Positions 23,568-32,910 of a stretch of 64,000 nt of DNA are shown piece by piece. The translations under genes were made by a program, and so were the position numbers. The stretch lies in NCBI GenBank assembly GCA_013122435.1, contig WYDT01000021.1:62001-126000 (forward strand). The letters run 5' to 3'. Positions within the stretch are counted from its first letter, which is position 1; every line of letters starts with the position of its first letter. The notes below the pieces were generated by a model. The model had not been told where the DNA came from. It was given only the letters and a program-made list of their open reading frames with translations, and made no database searches. This DNA comes from Chloroflexi bacterium AL-N1. GTDB lineage: Bacteria > Chloroflexota > Chloroflexia > Chloroflexales > Roseiflexaceae.

Positions 23568-26102
23568 TTAGTGCTCGATAATTTCTACTTCATAGCCATT
23601 GAGTACAAGCCCTTCTCCATTGAGGTTCATGTCAGTCCCATTAGGGCGCTTATTGATGATAATGGTTGCTGTGTCAGACGAGAGTATTTCGACATCAATA
23701 GATGATGATACGGACCTGGAGATGGCCGTGCCTGGACCGAAGTGCTGATTAAAAGCTTTGAAGGTTGGATAGTGCACAGTAGGAGCGCCACCATTAGGCT
23801 TGCGGACATCAACGAAGAGTGGGTGTCCGGGTTGTCCGGGTCCTCCCCTATCCATCGGATCCCAGGCTAATGCAACAGAAGAGTCGTTGAGGAGCATATG
23901 ATACAGTGCGGACGCAGCGATGGCTGGAACAGCAGATCCATAGGTGAGGCGTGGCGTATACCATTCCCCCCACCAGATTGGTAGGTCCGTAGCGGTGCGA
24001 AGTTGTGCGGCAATCGAACCGAAATAGGGTGTCAATGCCATACGTTCCGCTGTGGTGTAAGGGTTTTTGTCTTTATCGGGATCGATCAGACCCCGGTCAA
24101 CCACAATAAAGTCTGCGCCATGTTTATGCTCCAGCCAATAGTTGATAAATGTCCACTGGCGTGCGCGAATAGGCTTTTGTGTTGACCAATTGCCCTTGTT
24201 TGAGCCGGTTCCTTCGATGATAATGTATGGTCCACCGATTTTGGCATCCGGGCGAACAGCTTTGACCGCATCGTAGACTTTATTGTAAAATTCAGTATAC
24301 TTGTAGTAATCGTAATTGCCTTCATCTCCTAGCTCAGAGTTCCAAAATCCCTTGAGTTCATTCCAGACGATGAAATGCTCGACATCAGGATAACGTTGCG
24401 CGACACGTGCTGCTAAATCGGCAAAATCATCATAATGTTCAGGGAATGGTGCTTTGTTAAGGACCTTTTGATCCCAGTTAGTGGTGCCTGGTTCGCCCCC
24501 CTTCATCCAGTCTGGGGCACAACACAGCGTAATCGCCGGTTCCGCATCCATCCGCCTGATTGTGTTGATCCGCCAGTCAAGGCTGCCCCAGTTGTAATCA
24601 CCGGGCGCAGGATTCGGGTTTGAGGCACCCCATCCCATGATGTGTTGATTTTGATAATGTACCGTCTCGTTGAGAATTTCTTCTGCGCGTGCCCGTGCAC
24701 CGGGTTGAGCACCACTCACACTGAGTGTATGTTGTGTGTGGGTCGTACCAAGGGTGAGTTGGCTTTCTGCAACAATGTGGGCTGGATCAATCGATGCGGC
24801 TACGATGTTGCTGTACTGAACCTGCCCAAGTTGCACACCGCCGCTGTCATTGAGCATCTCCGGGAAAATCAATTTGACATAATCGATGGATTCGGGAAGA
24901 TCGTCAAGCACATACAATTGACGTTCCCAATCACCACCAAGCAGTTGGACCGTGGGCGTAATTTCAGTATATTCCTGATCGTCTGAAGAGACATAGAACG
25001 TGAAGTTGCTTTCTTCTTCTGGTGAACGGTATGTCATTGCCGCGAAGGTCCGCATGCCGTCGAGCTGCCAGGTTGCCCATTCGCTTCCAGTCGTTGTCTG
25101 GCGTACCAGCCGACTAGTGTCATCATTAAACAACTCAGGGGTCGCCGTCGTGATCTCAAGTTGGCTGGAAAGGTCGTGTAATTGATCCAGCGTGTCCAGT
25201 TCGTCTATCAATGAAATGTTGCTGTACTGTACCTGCCCAATCTGTGGTGTCGTGCCATGCACTGTATCGGGAGGAAAAACAAATTTGACATAATTGGTGC
25301 CAGTTGGCAGGTTTGCAAGCGTGTAATGGCGTTCTATCCAGTGTCCACCACGATCATCAACAATGGGTGTTACTTCAGTGTATGTCTGATTATCGGGTGA
25401 GACAAAAAATGCTGGATCACGGACAGCTTTCCGATTCCAGTGATATCCTACTACTGAGAAGTAATGCACGCCATCAAGTTGCCAGATAACCCATTCGGGC
25501 CCGGTCGTATCACGACGGATAAGTCGGCTGGTATCATCATTGAAAAGTGTTGGTTCGGCACTTGTGATCTCAAGCTGCTCAGAAGCATCGTAAACCTGCT
25601 CCATGGAGTTGAGATTATCACGTCTGTTTGTGCCAACAAGTGTATTCGCAATGCGGAAGGTCTCTGTATAGCTGCTTGATTGCCCTGTGCTATCGTAAGC
25701 AGTGGTGATTAAGGTGTAGCGACCATCAGGGTCGTTGGTGGTGTCCCAGGGTGGAATGTCTGTTCCACTACCACTAATCAGCGTATACGGATAGTCATAA
25801 TCCGTGTGGTGTACTTCCACAGGACCATCGAGGTCGAAGACAACCCGATCAATGTCGGTACCTTCGACAAGTGCTTCGACATAGGTCGTTGCTCGTACAA
25901 GACCACGATCATCAATCCCAGCTACGTCGGTTACGTGGATCTCCGCTTCTACGGTTTGTGTGATTGTGTTGGTTTGATAGTCGGCTGTGCGTGCAATAGA
26001 CGTTGAACTCACAATGAGCATTGGGATCAATACCAACAGTGCACCCCTACGAGTCGTATGGTGATCTCTACCCGATTGAAAGACATTTTTGATGTGCATC
26101 AT
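23568..26102 (-). CDS. Secreted GH39-like glycoside hydrolase
   Basis: An 844-aa exported protein. Residues about 18-38 are the signal peptide. Residues 50-150 form an Ig-like domain; residues about 170-296 and 307-433 are two tandem copies of one beta-sandwich module (both start ..Y/HD.S.QLEIT.A.P.LFNDDTSRL and end QIGQVQYSNI or QLGQVQYSNI), likely carbohydrate-binding. Residues 470-780 form a clan GH-A TIM barrel: N581-E582 in VWNELKGFW is the acid/base and E713 in IWWGEWY the nucleophile, most like GH39. Substrate unknown; probably a plant or microbial polysaccharide. The SARP regulator gene upstream on the same strand may control it. Confidence 0.78.
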   Translation of the reverse strand: MMHIKNVFQSGRDHHTTRRGALLVLIPMLIVSSTSIARTADYQTNTITQTVEAEIHVTDVAGIDDRGLVRATTYVEALVEGTDIDRVVFDLDGPVEVHHTDYDYPYTLISGSGTDIPPWDTTNDPDGRYTLITTAYDSTGQSSSYTETFRIANTLVGTNRRDNLNSMEQVYDASEQLEITSAEPTLFNDDTSRLIRRDTTGPEWVIWQLDGVHYFSVVGYHWNRKAVRDPAFFVSPDNQTYTEVTPIVDDRGGHWIERHYTLANLPTGTNYVKFVFPPDTVHGTTPQIGQVQYSNISLIDELDTLDQLHDLSSQLEITTATPELFNDDTSRLVRQTTTGSEWATWQLDGMRTFAAMTYRSPEEESNFTFYVSSDDQEYTEITPTVQLLGGDWERQLYVLDDLPESIDYVKLIFPEMLNDSGGVQLGQVQYSNIVAASIDPAHIVAESQLTLGTTHTQHTLSVSGAQPGARARAEEILNETVHYQNQHIMGWGASNPNPAPGDYNWGSLDWRINTIRRMDAEPAITLCCAPDWMKGGEPGTTNWDQKVLNKAPFPEHYDDFADLAARVAQRYPDVEHFIVWNELKGFWNSELGDEGNYDYYKYTEFYNKVYDAVKAVRPDAKIGGPYIIIEGTGSNKGNWSTQKPIRARQWTFINYWLEHKHGADFIVVDRGLIDPDKDKNPYTTAERMALTPYFGSIAAQLRTATDLPIWWGEWYTPRLTYGSAVPAIAASALYHMLLNDSSVALAWDPMDRGGPGQPGHPLFVDVRKPNGGAPTVHYPTFKAFNQHFGPGTAISRSVSSSIDVEILSSDTATIIINKRPNGTDMNLNGEGLVLNGYEVEIIEH

Positions 26103-26310
26103 TGCATCCTCACTTGATGAAAAAAACCGTTATTTTTGAGACATGCTGAGGATAACAAGTACACAACTGTCCATTATCTTTAAGAAAGTCTGATTACATC
26201 TGTGTATCGTCTTGTTGATGTCTTAAATATGTCAAAATGTTGTCTTAAGATGAATTCTGGCTTTATTGGACGAATATGTAATTTTATTCTGTGAATTTGT
26301 TTATTCTTTC

Positions 26311-26350
26311 AAAAAGATCTCAACAACGCGTAAGGTATTGAGATCTTTTT
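26311..26350. terminator. Symmetric intrinsic terminator
   Basis: AAAAAGATCTCAA (26311-26323) pairs perfectly with TTGAGATCTTTTT (26338-26350) around a 14-nt loop, so both strands end in a T-run. It ends transcripts of the minus-strand SARP gene (stop at 26395). The remaining bases down to 26103 are AT-rich and presumably carry the promoter of the glycosidase gene; no clear hexamer pair stood out. Confidence 0.8.
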
Positions 26351-26394
26351 GCTTATTAGATTATTAATATGGATTTAAGTTGTTAAATGTATAA

Positions 26395-27372
26395 CTAATT
26401 AATGTTTTGTTGTGGGTGATGTGATGTAAATGATGAATCTGGATGAGATTTTTTATCATTAAGTGCATTTTTTGCTATTTGGATAGCCTGACGCACTTGT
26501 TGTTGCATCTCAACAAGGGTCTTTTCTAAATGGTTAAATTGTAAAAGCATTGCGGAAAATGTTGTTGTCGTACAGTTATGGAAGTTTTGTGTTGATAAGG
26601 GTGAGACTATTGGATTGCTAAGTGAGGCTGTCTGAATTTGTTTGTAGAGTGCTCTGGTTTCGGGTGCTGGTTCGACACCAAATTCGTTTTCTAATGACTC
26701 AACACAACGTTGGTATTGGCGGAGTGCTGTCACACGATGCCCCGATAAGTAATGGAGCAGCATTAAACTTTGGTGTGTACATTCACGTGCATAGTCGTAC
26801 CACAAAATACGGTTACCATACTCAATCCCTTTCGCATACTCTTGATGGATTAAACAATATTCCACGAGTTTGTCGAGCAATACGAGATATATTTGCTGAA
26901 GTCGTTCACGTTCGTAGACACACCAGTCATGATACCAGCCTTCGAGCAAATCACCCTGGTAGCAACTGATGGCAGTCTGTAAGGCTTGTACAGTCGTAAG
27001 ATCAAAATGCACTACTTTTGTTTGCCGTATATCTCTCAACGTCGTTTCAAGGCTCGCCACATCAAGATGAATATGAGCATCAGGGTTTAATTGAATGGTG
27101 TCCTGATTACAGATCAAAAGAGGTGTGTTTGTTATCGCATTGAGGGCCGTGTGAATTTGCCAGAGCGCTTGACGTAACCACTTTTGGGTTTGTTGTGTCG
27201 AACACTCACCCCATAACTTTCCTGCCAGCATCTCACGATGATGTGGGCGATCACGATAGAGCAGTATATAGCTCAGAAGTTCTTGTGCACGCTGTGATGT
27301 TAATCCTTCTAATACCTGTGAATGATGCCAGATCCGAAATGTCCCAAACAGCTGAATCCGCATATGTGTCAT
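26395..27372 (-). CDS. SARP/BTAD family transcriptional regulator
   Basis: A 325-aa regulator with an N-terminal OmpR-like winged-helix DNA-binding domain (MRIQLFGTFRIWHHSQVLEG, AQELLSYILLYRDRPHHRE, LWGECSTQQTQKWLRQALW) and a bacterial transcriptional activator domain of helical repeats (residues about 100-250, ending EFGVEPAPETRALYKQI). A Ser/Thr-rich linker and a helical C-terminal tail (HLEKTLVEMQQQVRQAIQIA) follow. SARPs activate adjacent gene clusters; the nearest downstream target is the secreted glycosidase. GGAGG precedes ATG 27372. No receiver or sensor domain is attached. Confidence 0.85.
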   Translation of the reverse strand: MTHMRIQLFGTFRIWHHSQVLEGLTSQRAQELLSYILLYRDRPHHREMLAGKLWGECSTQQTQKWLRQALWQIHTALNAITNTPLLICNQDTIQLNPDAHIHLDVASLETTLRDIRQTKVVHFDLTTVQALQTAISCYQGDLLEGWYHDWCVYERERLQQIYLVLLDKLVEYCLIHQEYAKGIEYGNRILWYDYARECTHQSLMLLHYLSGHRVTALRQYQRCVESLENEFGVEPAPETRALYKQIQTASLSNPIVSPLSTQNFHNCTTTTFSAMLLQFNHLEKTLVEMQQQVRQAIQIAKNALNDKKSHPDSSFTSHHPQQNIN

Positions 27373-27724
27373 TGTCGTACCTCCGCTGTTTCAGAATCCA
27401 CCAGACCACACCGACCAACCAGCGAGACTGGAGTGTGTAACAATGAGATTTATACATATATTGATACTGGTAGGTGAGATAGGATTGCTATCTTAGTATC
27501 ATCGAAAACGAATAATAACTCAATGATTATTTTGCTTACTTTATGTGGATGTTATATAACGCGTATCAACTACTCTGTTTATTAAAGCGCATACTTTTGA
27601 CTACAGAAATAACACATGCCCTTTTAATAAGTAGAGAGAAGATCCAGGTGCCATTTCCGTCATACATAACAAAAGTGTCATCATGGAGATTTGCAAAGAC
27701 AGGCGTTTGTTGCCAATACAAAAA
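27373..27724. other. AT-rich intergenic region, no gene seen
   Basis: About 350 bases between the SARP gene's start and the terminator of the zinc-ribbon gene. It must hold the SARP promoter. A plus-strand frame of 74 codons (27543-27767) lacks a ribosome-binding site and runs through the terminator, so it is not accepted as a gene. Confidence 0.4.
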
Positions 27725-27748
27725 CCAGCCTGTTGATCAACAGGCTGG
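27725..27748 (-). terminator. Perfect-palindrome intrinsic terminator
   Basis: CCAGCCTGTTGA and its exact reverse complement TCAACAGGCTGG abut to form a 24-base perfect palindrome. On the minus strand it is followed by TTTTTG, 27 bases after the stop of the gene at 27775. This is a strong terminator for that gene, although the palindrome leaves only a minimal loop. Confidence 0.75.
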
Positions 27749-27774
27749 GAGTATAAATACGTTATGAAAGTCTT

Positions 27775-28485
27775 TTACGCAGCAACCACAGCGACAAATA
27801 TAAGACCAATAAAAGCACAGGCACCCAGTGCAGCGATAACTAATTGACTGTAGCCAAGGGCGAGGCCTGCGATTGCCATACCGTCACCAGAGAGTGCTCC
27901 CCCGGAATTACGGATCTCTCTACGTGCCATATGCCCAGTCACGACTGCTACAATCGCACCGATCACAGGGATAAAGATCCAGGTCAAAATACCAGAGATA
28001 AGGCTTGCAATGGCCAGATTGCTATTGGGGATTGTTGTTGTCATGTATCCGGGGGTGCTGTATAATGGTGGCATGTTTCCCTGCGGTGGTGGTGGCGGTG
28101 TGTATGGTTGGGGCGGTTGTGATACAGGAGGAACAGAGAAAACTGATGGAGAGTCAAAGGAACTTTGGGGTGTTGATGACGGTGTGTTCGAGGAAGAGAA
28201 TGTAGCTGGGACAGAGAAAGCCGATGGGGATTCAAAGGAGCTTTGTGGCGGGGAGGCGGGCGTATGCGAGGAGGAGGGTGTAAATGGAATGGCAAAAGGT
28301 TGTGGTGATGTATCAGCCTCTGGAGGTATATCAAAGACACGTACTGTCGGTGCTCCTGCGCTTGATGGATTAGCTGCGGGTTCGGCAGATGAGTCGGTGT
28401 TTGATGTGTCCGACATACGTGTACCACACTCAAGACAAAAGACCGAGTCATCAGGAACAAAAACGCCGCATGTTGAGCATTTCAT
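27775..28485 (-). CDS. Zinc-ribbon, Pro-rich linker, DUF4190-like membrane protein
   Basis: A 236-aa protein. The N-terminal CSTCGVFVPDDSVFCLECG is a zinc ribbon (two CxxC pairs). Residues about 30-145 are a low-complexity Ser/Pro/Thr region with imperfect repeats around PPQSSFESPSAFSVP and TPQSSFDSPSVFSVP. Two C-terminal helices (ASLISGILTWIFIPVIGAIVA and LVIAALGACAFIGLIFVAVVA) flank GHMARREIRNSGG, the DUF4190 signature. Function unknown; ribbon and linker are probably cytosolic. GGGGAT precedes ATG 28485. Confidence 0.78.
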   Translation of the reverse strand: MKCSTCGVFVPDDSVFCLECGTRMSDTSNTDSSAEPAANPSSAGAPTVRVFDIPPEADTSPQPFAIPFTPSSSHTPASPPQSSFESPSAFSVPATFSSSNTPSSTPQSSFDSPSVFSVPPVSQPPQPYTPPPPPQGNMPPLYSTPGYMTTTIPNSNLAIASLISGILTWIFIPVIGAIVAVVTGHMARREIRNSGGALSGDGMAIAGLALGYSQLVIAALGACAFIGLIFVAVVAA

Positions 28486-28567
28486 CTATACTATCCCCTA
28501 ACTGTGATGAAGTAGGCAAAATTGTTTGTATTACTATGTGTACGTTGTACGGAAAAATTTGTTACAG

Positions 28568-29407
28568 TTAGATCACTTTCGCCGCCAATTCACGCACTTT
28601 GGTTGCAATATCAGGTGCTGTAACCAGTGCCTCACCGACCAGTATAGCATCAACGCCCCAGGTACGCACACGCGCTACATCCTCTTTGGTTGCAAGACCA
28701 CTTTCACTTATCAGAATGGGTCGCGGATCGTCTGGTAGTGCTGCTGCAAGGTGCTGTGTCGTTTCAAGTGTGGTGGCAAAGGTGTGTAGATTTCGATTAT
28801 TGACACCGATAATGTTTGCACCGACTGCGGTCGCGCGGTCGAGTTCGGTAGCATCATGCACTTCTACCAGCGCCTGCATGCCCAGTTCGTGTGTGAGCGT
28901 GAGCAACGACTCAAGGGTTGAATCGTCCAATGCTGCGACAATTAACAAAAGGGCATCGGCACCATATGCACGTGACTCATAGACCTGGTATGGGTCCAGA
29001 ATAAAGTCCTTTCGCAAAAGTGGAACGTCCATCGTAGGAGTGTGTTCTGCCATTTTTTCAGTCAACGCACGAATGCCTTCAAGATATTTCAGACTTCCCT
29101 GAAAGAAGCGTACATCCGTAAGCACAGAGAGGGCTGAGGCGCCGTTCGTAACGTATGTTCGCGCCAGCTTGAGTGGGTCAAATTGCTCAATAAGCACTCC
29201 TTTAGAGGGCGAGGCTTTTTTGACTTCGGCAATAAGTGAGACGCGATCTGGTTGTTTGAGCGCTGTCGCAAAATCCCGTACTGGTGGTAGTGTCGCTATT
29301 TTCTTTTGTAGTTGCACCAGTGGTATTTTGACCGTCTGTCGTGCTACTTCTGTGCGCTTATGTGTCAGAATTTCATGTAAGATAGTGGTTGTTTCAGGAT
29401 TCTCCAT
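28568..29407 (-). CDS. trpC: Indole-3-glycerol-phosphate synthase
   Basis: A 279-aa (beta/alpha)8-barrel enzyme that closes the indole ring in tryptophan synthesis. Signatures: LIAEVKKASPSKGVL (catalytic Lys), LSVLTDVRFFQGSLKYL, LLRKDFILDPYQVYESRAYG (second catalytic Lys), NIIGVNNRNLHTF and ILISESGLATKEDV with the Ser-Glu-Ser phosphate region. Length and motif order are normal. It stands alone here, away from other trp genes, which is common in Chloroflexota. A GAGGG-containing ribosome site precedes ATG 29407. Confidence 0.95.
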   Translation of the reverse strand: MENPETTTILHEILTHKRTEVARQTVKIPLVQLQKKIATLPPVRDFATALKQPDRVSLIAEVKKASPSKGVLIEQFDPLKLARTYVTNGASALSVLTDVRFFQGSLKYLEGIRALTEKMAEHTPTMDVPLLRKDFILDPYQVYESRAYGADALLLIVAALDDSTLESLLTLTHELGMQALVEVHDATELDRATAVGANIIGVNNRNLHTFATTLETTQHLAAALPDDPRPILISESGLATKEDVARVRTWGVDAILVGEALVTAPDIATKVRELAAKVI

Positions 29408-29491
29408 AACCGTATCAGCCCTCTTAAAAACGATTCATGCGTATTGTAACATAGAGCATCCTGTAATAGGTTTCTCGACCTATGAGCGAAG

Positions 29492-31378
29492 CTACGCACT
29501 TTCAGATTGATTTGGTACAGGTGTTTGTGGTGGGGGATTGATCGGTGTGGATGGTATCGAATCTGAAGGAGGGGTTTCTTTTGTCAGGACATCACGTACA
29601 GTATTGAGGGCATCGATATGTGCAAGCAAAATAATCTCATCACCCTCTTGTAGATGGTTATCAAGGGTTGGTAATACGTGTAACACATTGTCACGTTTAA
29701 GCCCGACTACTGTGGCATGGTAGGTGTTGCGTATCGTGTCAATGGTTGATCCAATCAGTGGATTATTGGTGTTGATAACGATTTCATCAGCAGAAAAGAG
29801 CAATTTATCTGAAAAGAAGGCATGGGTTACATCACCAATAATGGCAGCCGCCGCAAGGGTTGGTCCTGAAAGACCGGAAGTGCTGTAGGTGGTACGAATG
29901 CCTAGCATATCGGCAAGTTTATCCGCCAGTGCCTCACTAAAGACTCGCATCACAATGTGTACATCAGGACAGCAACGACGGGCAGCCAGGGCAATTTGTA
30001 GATTCAAGAGGTTGTTTGAACTAAGTGCAACGACAGAGTAAGCTTGCTCGATGCCAGCCTTTCGTAAAATGTCTACATCGCGTGGATCGCCAATCAGAGT
30101 CGTCACGCCATCGAGTTCGCGAATGTGTCGTGTAAAATCGGGATTACGATTCGCGTCTTGTATCACCACTACGTTTGGTCGTGGCTCCATGCGCTGTAGT
30201 TGCGACACCACACGATAGCTCACTTTGCCAAGCCCACAGAGGATTACGGTCTGAAGTTGTAGGTTGGGTCGTTCAATCGGAGTGGCGCGGAGAAAATCGA
30301 GTTTACTTCCGTGCACGTTTTTGGCACGCAACGACTCAATCGCGTTGATTGATCCGAGAAGAAGCACCTGATCACCGCCATTTAATTGGCGCATGATTCC
30401 CGGCTGGAGTTCTCGTCCAAGTTGATCCTGATGGCGAATGACTCGAATATTATTGTCATCTTCAATAGCCCGTACAAATCCACAAATATCGCTTTCGGAT
30501 TGAATTTCCAGTTTGGTGATTCCGAGAAACTCCTCCCCAATAGGTAAGACAAAATCTACCTGACGACTCACGGCGGCAATCGCAAAGGTGGGTGCAGCAA
30601 GCGCTGAGGTGCTAAACACAGTATTTGGGCCAAAAGCACGCTCGAGACTACGCTCGAGTTCATCATTAAAGACCCGCAAGACCACGCGAATAGCCTGATT
30701 CAATGTGCGTGCTGTCAAAGCGATTTCGACGTTGAGAAGATCTTCGTTTATGCCGGCCACCACGGCCTGAGCACGTGTGATGCCAGCCTGTCGCAGCACC
30801 TCAGGCTCTCGTGCATCACCCAGCACCACCGGCACTTTGCGTCGCAAGGCACGTTCGACAAATTCACTCTCCCAGTTTTGCTCGACGACGACCACTTCAT
30901 AACCAGCATCAATGAGTTGTGTCACGATACGAAAGCTCACGCGTCCTAACCCACAGATAACGATGTGATCTGTGTATGTCGAGGCCAGCGCGACCTGCCA
31001 GGCCTCCCGCCGACTATTCTTATCAAGCAGTAAGCGCCCAAAGTTGAGCACACCTTGTAGGATAAGCGCAAGACCAAACAGTGGTATCAGAAAGAAGAGC
31101 AATTGCCCCAGGCGATCACGAGGAAGCACCAGATCGCTTTCGAGTGCTAAGAGCTTGAGCGTTTCATAGGTGGCGCCTGCCAGCGAGAATTCATCATAAC
31201 GAAAGTAGATGTAAACCGTTCCAATGACAACCAAAAGCCCAAAACCAGCGAGAACTACCCACGAGTCACGCAGGAGTAACAGCAGGTCGTAGAAATTAGC
31301 ACGCAACAAGCGCCAGAATCGATAACGCTGGGTGCGTGGATTACGCGCATGTGATGTTGTCGAGGGTGAAGGTATCAT
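29492..31378 (-). CDS. Tandem-RCK channel-like protein without canonical filter
   Basis: A 628-aa protein with two membrane helices (about residues 37-58 and 90-115) and two TrkA-N/TrkA-C (RCK) modules. The first Rossmann loop is HIVICGLGRVSFRIVTQL near residue 137, the second TVILCGLGKVSYRVVSQL near 375; a TrkA-C domain follows each (for example GEEFLGITKLEIQSES). Between the helices, where potassium channels have TVGYGD, the sequence reads YETLKLLALESDLVLPRDRL, so the filter is missing. It may be an ion channel of CASTOR/POLLUX style or a NAD-sensing regulator of another transporter. ATG 31378 has GAGAGG upstream. Confidence 0.75.
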   Translation of the reverse strand: MIPSPSTTSHARNPRTQRYRFWRLLRANFYDLLLLLRDSWVVLAGFGLLVVIGTVYIYFRYDEFSLAGATYETLKLLALESDLVLPRDRLGQLLFFLIPLFGLALILQGVLNFGRLLLDKNSRREAWQVALASTYTDHIVICGLGRVSFRIVTQLIDAGYEVVVVEQNWESEFVERALRRKVPVVLGDAREPEVLRQAGITRAQAVVAGINEDLLNVEIALTARTLNQAIRVVLRVFNDELERSLERAFGPNTVFSTSALAAPTFAIAAVSRQVDFVLPIGEEFLGITKLEIQSESDICGFVRAIEDDNNIRVIRHQDQLGRELQPGIMRQLNGGDQVLLLGSINAIESLRAKNVHGSKLDFLRATPIERPNLQLQTVILCGLGKVSYRVVSQLQRMEPRPNVVVIQDANRNPDFTRHIRELDGVTTLIGDPRDVDILRKAGIEQAYSVVALSSNNLLNLQIALAARRCCPDVHIVMRVFSEALADKLADMLGIRTTYSTSGLSGPTLAAAAIIGDVTHAFFSDKLLFSADEIVINTNNPLIGSTIDTIRNTYHATVVGLKRDNVLHVLPTLDNHLQEGDEIILLAHIDALNTVRDVLTKETPPSDSIPSTPINPPPQTPVPNQSESA

Positions 31379-31496
31379 CTACGTAACCTCTCCTGTCTCT
31401 AACGCGTAACTTCCAGTATTACTACATGCTGTCCTGCTTTTAGTACGTATAAGGGAAAGAGTTTGTTTCAGTAGATAATTGAATAGTCAAAGGAGG

Positions 31497-32009
31497 TTAC
31501 AAATGTCTATTCGACCATGCCAGGAACTCGGCGAGCGTGTAGACTGCAACAAGATTGGCGTTAGCCTGGTCGCGCAGCCAGTGTAGTGCTCCTGGACGTT
31601 GGCCCCCGCCATCGGCAATAATCAGAGCAGGACATGGATAGCAGTGTTGTATATTGAGTACAAGATAAGGGAATTTTTCGTCGACGCTACCCGTCGACTG
31701 TTGCCACTTGACCTCTAAGGCTAGCCCGTCTGGAAAATCTGGTGCACCATAAATCCAGAAGTCAGCAAAAAGCGGTAATCCGTAAATGCTTTGCCCAACG
31801 GGATACTGAGCAACAAACAGACGCGATGGTTTGGGACGACGCGCAAAATCACGAAACATGGCCGTCTGTTCGACCGATGATTCTTCGCGTTGTGCATCGT
31901 GAACGCTTAACTCGACATAACCACGTTTAATCAGGACACTGCGGATAGTTGCTTCTGCAACACTCCCGGTCGACTCTGCCCGTAGGGAACGACCTCGCTC
32001 ATGAGACAT
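31497..32009 (-). CDS. PD-(D/E)XK nuclease-like protein, probable restriction endonuclease
   Basis: A 170-aa protein. LRAESTGSVAEATIRSVLIKRGY opens with the helix typical of the fold. PLFADFWIYGAPDFPDGLALEVKWQQ has Asp in the FADF strand, then E-V-K, the core of PD-(D/E)XK active sites; NIQHCYPCPALIIADGGG resembles the following strand. The DNA-methyltransferase gene lies 91 bases upstream on the same strand, suggesting a type II restriction-modification pair. ATG 32009 is the likely start because the domain begins there; upstream frame residues to 32267 look non-coding. The recognition sequence cannot be inferred. Confidence 0.65.
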   Translation of the reverse strand: MSHERGRSLRAESTGSVAEATIRSVLIKRGYVELSVHDAQREESSVEQTAMFRDFARRPKPSRLFVAQYPVGQSIYGLPLFADFWIYGAPDFPDGLALEVKWQQSTGSVDEKFPYLVLNIQHCYPCPALIIADGGGQRPGALHWLRDQANANLVAVYTLAEFLAWSNRHL

Positions 32010-32100
32010 AGCAGATATTTCTCTACTTACCATCATTATCTTGTTTATGACCATAGTGTACCACATATGATGCGATTGGTCGATACACTTGCTCTGTCGG

Positions 32101-32748
32101 CTATTTAAGCGCAGTTTTGCGATAGATTGTGAGTGTTTCGTGCAGTATTGGAACGAAAGAACCGGTATAGGTGGTTTTGTTGGAACTGACATTATGTTGT
32201 ACTTTAACCACGATGCTCTCAAGGTGGGCTTGATCAAGCCGAGCGACTTCTGCCGTAAGTGGCGCATAATGACCGCGGCGCCGCAGATCGCCGATCAATA
32301 TGGCCAGACGCCCATCGGGAGCAAGTAACTCAAAGAACCGACGATAACCTGCACGAAGGAGAGATAGGAAGACAGTCATTGATCCACTCCGACTTACATC
32401 TCGTGGATCGTCGGTGTATTGTTTCATATCGTGATAGGGTGGATGCCAGAAGATAAGGTCGTAGCCCTCTCCAATATCGTCATGGAGGCTATCGGTGCCG
32501 GTACGCAAATCATAGCCGGTATAGTCGATCTGCAGGTCCGCACATACCTCACGGCTGGTCTGGCCACCTTCCATGGGATCAAGCACACGTTTTGGTGTAT
32601 AAGTCGCACAGAGATCGATAAGCAAATAACCCGAACAATTACCAGGATAACGATTGTTGCCCCATGGCCCGCGATTGGGATAGCTGACCACACTTGTCAG
32701 GGGTGTGCGGTGGCGCAAATAATCCACAAGCTTTTGTTGGTCGCGCAT
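32101..32748 (-). CDS. DNA methyltransferase with HPPY catalytic motif
   Basis: A 215-aa SAM-dependent methyltransferase. RVLDPMEGGQTSREVCADL is motif I (the DPFxGSGTT equivalent), and DLIFWHPPYHDMKQY is motif IV with His in place of the usual Asp, Asn or Ser before PPY. GRLAILIGDLRRRGHYAPL and VQHNVSSNKTTYTGSF follow. The order I then IV fits amino-methyltransferases, N6-adenine or N4-cytosine. It lacks a clear target-recognition domain. The nuclease-like gene downstream on the same strand makes a protective role in restriction-modification likely, although an orphan methylase is possible. ATG 32748 begins MRDQQKLVDYL. Confidence 0.72.
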   Translation of the reverse strand: MRDQQKLVDYLRHRTPLTSVVSYPNRGPWGNNRYPGNCSGYLLIDLCATYTPKRVLDPMEGGQTSREVCADLQIDYTGYDLRTGTDSLHDDIGEGYDLIFWHPPYHDMKQYTDDPRDVSRSGSMTVFLSLLRAGYRRFFELLAPDGRLAILIGDLRRRGHYAPLTAEVARLDQAHLESIVVKVQHNVSSNKTTYTGSFVPILHETLTIYRKTALK

Positions 32749-32910
32749 TGTGAAAAATCGTTTAAACTAAAGTTCTTGTACAATAAGAGTATATTGTATC
32801 GCAGTTTGAACAAAGTATGTATCTATACGTGTGACCTGATCGTCTTATGATTTGAAGCACGTTAATCATAACGCAACTTTAGAAGTAGTTCTGGTGTTGC
32901 GGGAGGCACC

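Noticed and set aside
27543..27767. 74-codon plus-strand frame
   Set aside because: It has no ribosome site and overlaps the palindromic terminator of the neighbouring gene.
28010..28501. 163-codon plus-strand frame opposite the zinc-ribbon gene
   Set aside because: It is a shadow of the Ser/Pro-rich low-complexity region; the minus strand has the zinc ribbon, helices and terminator.
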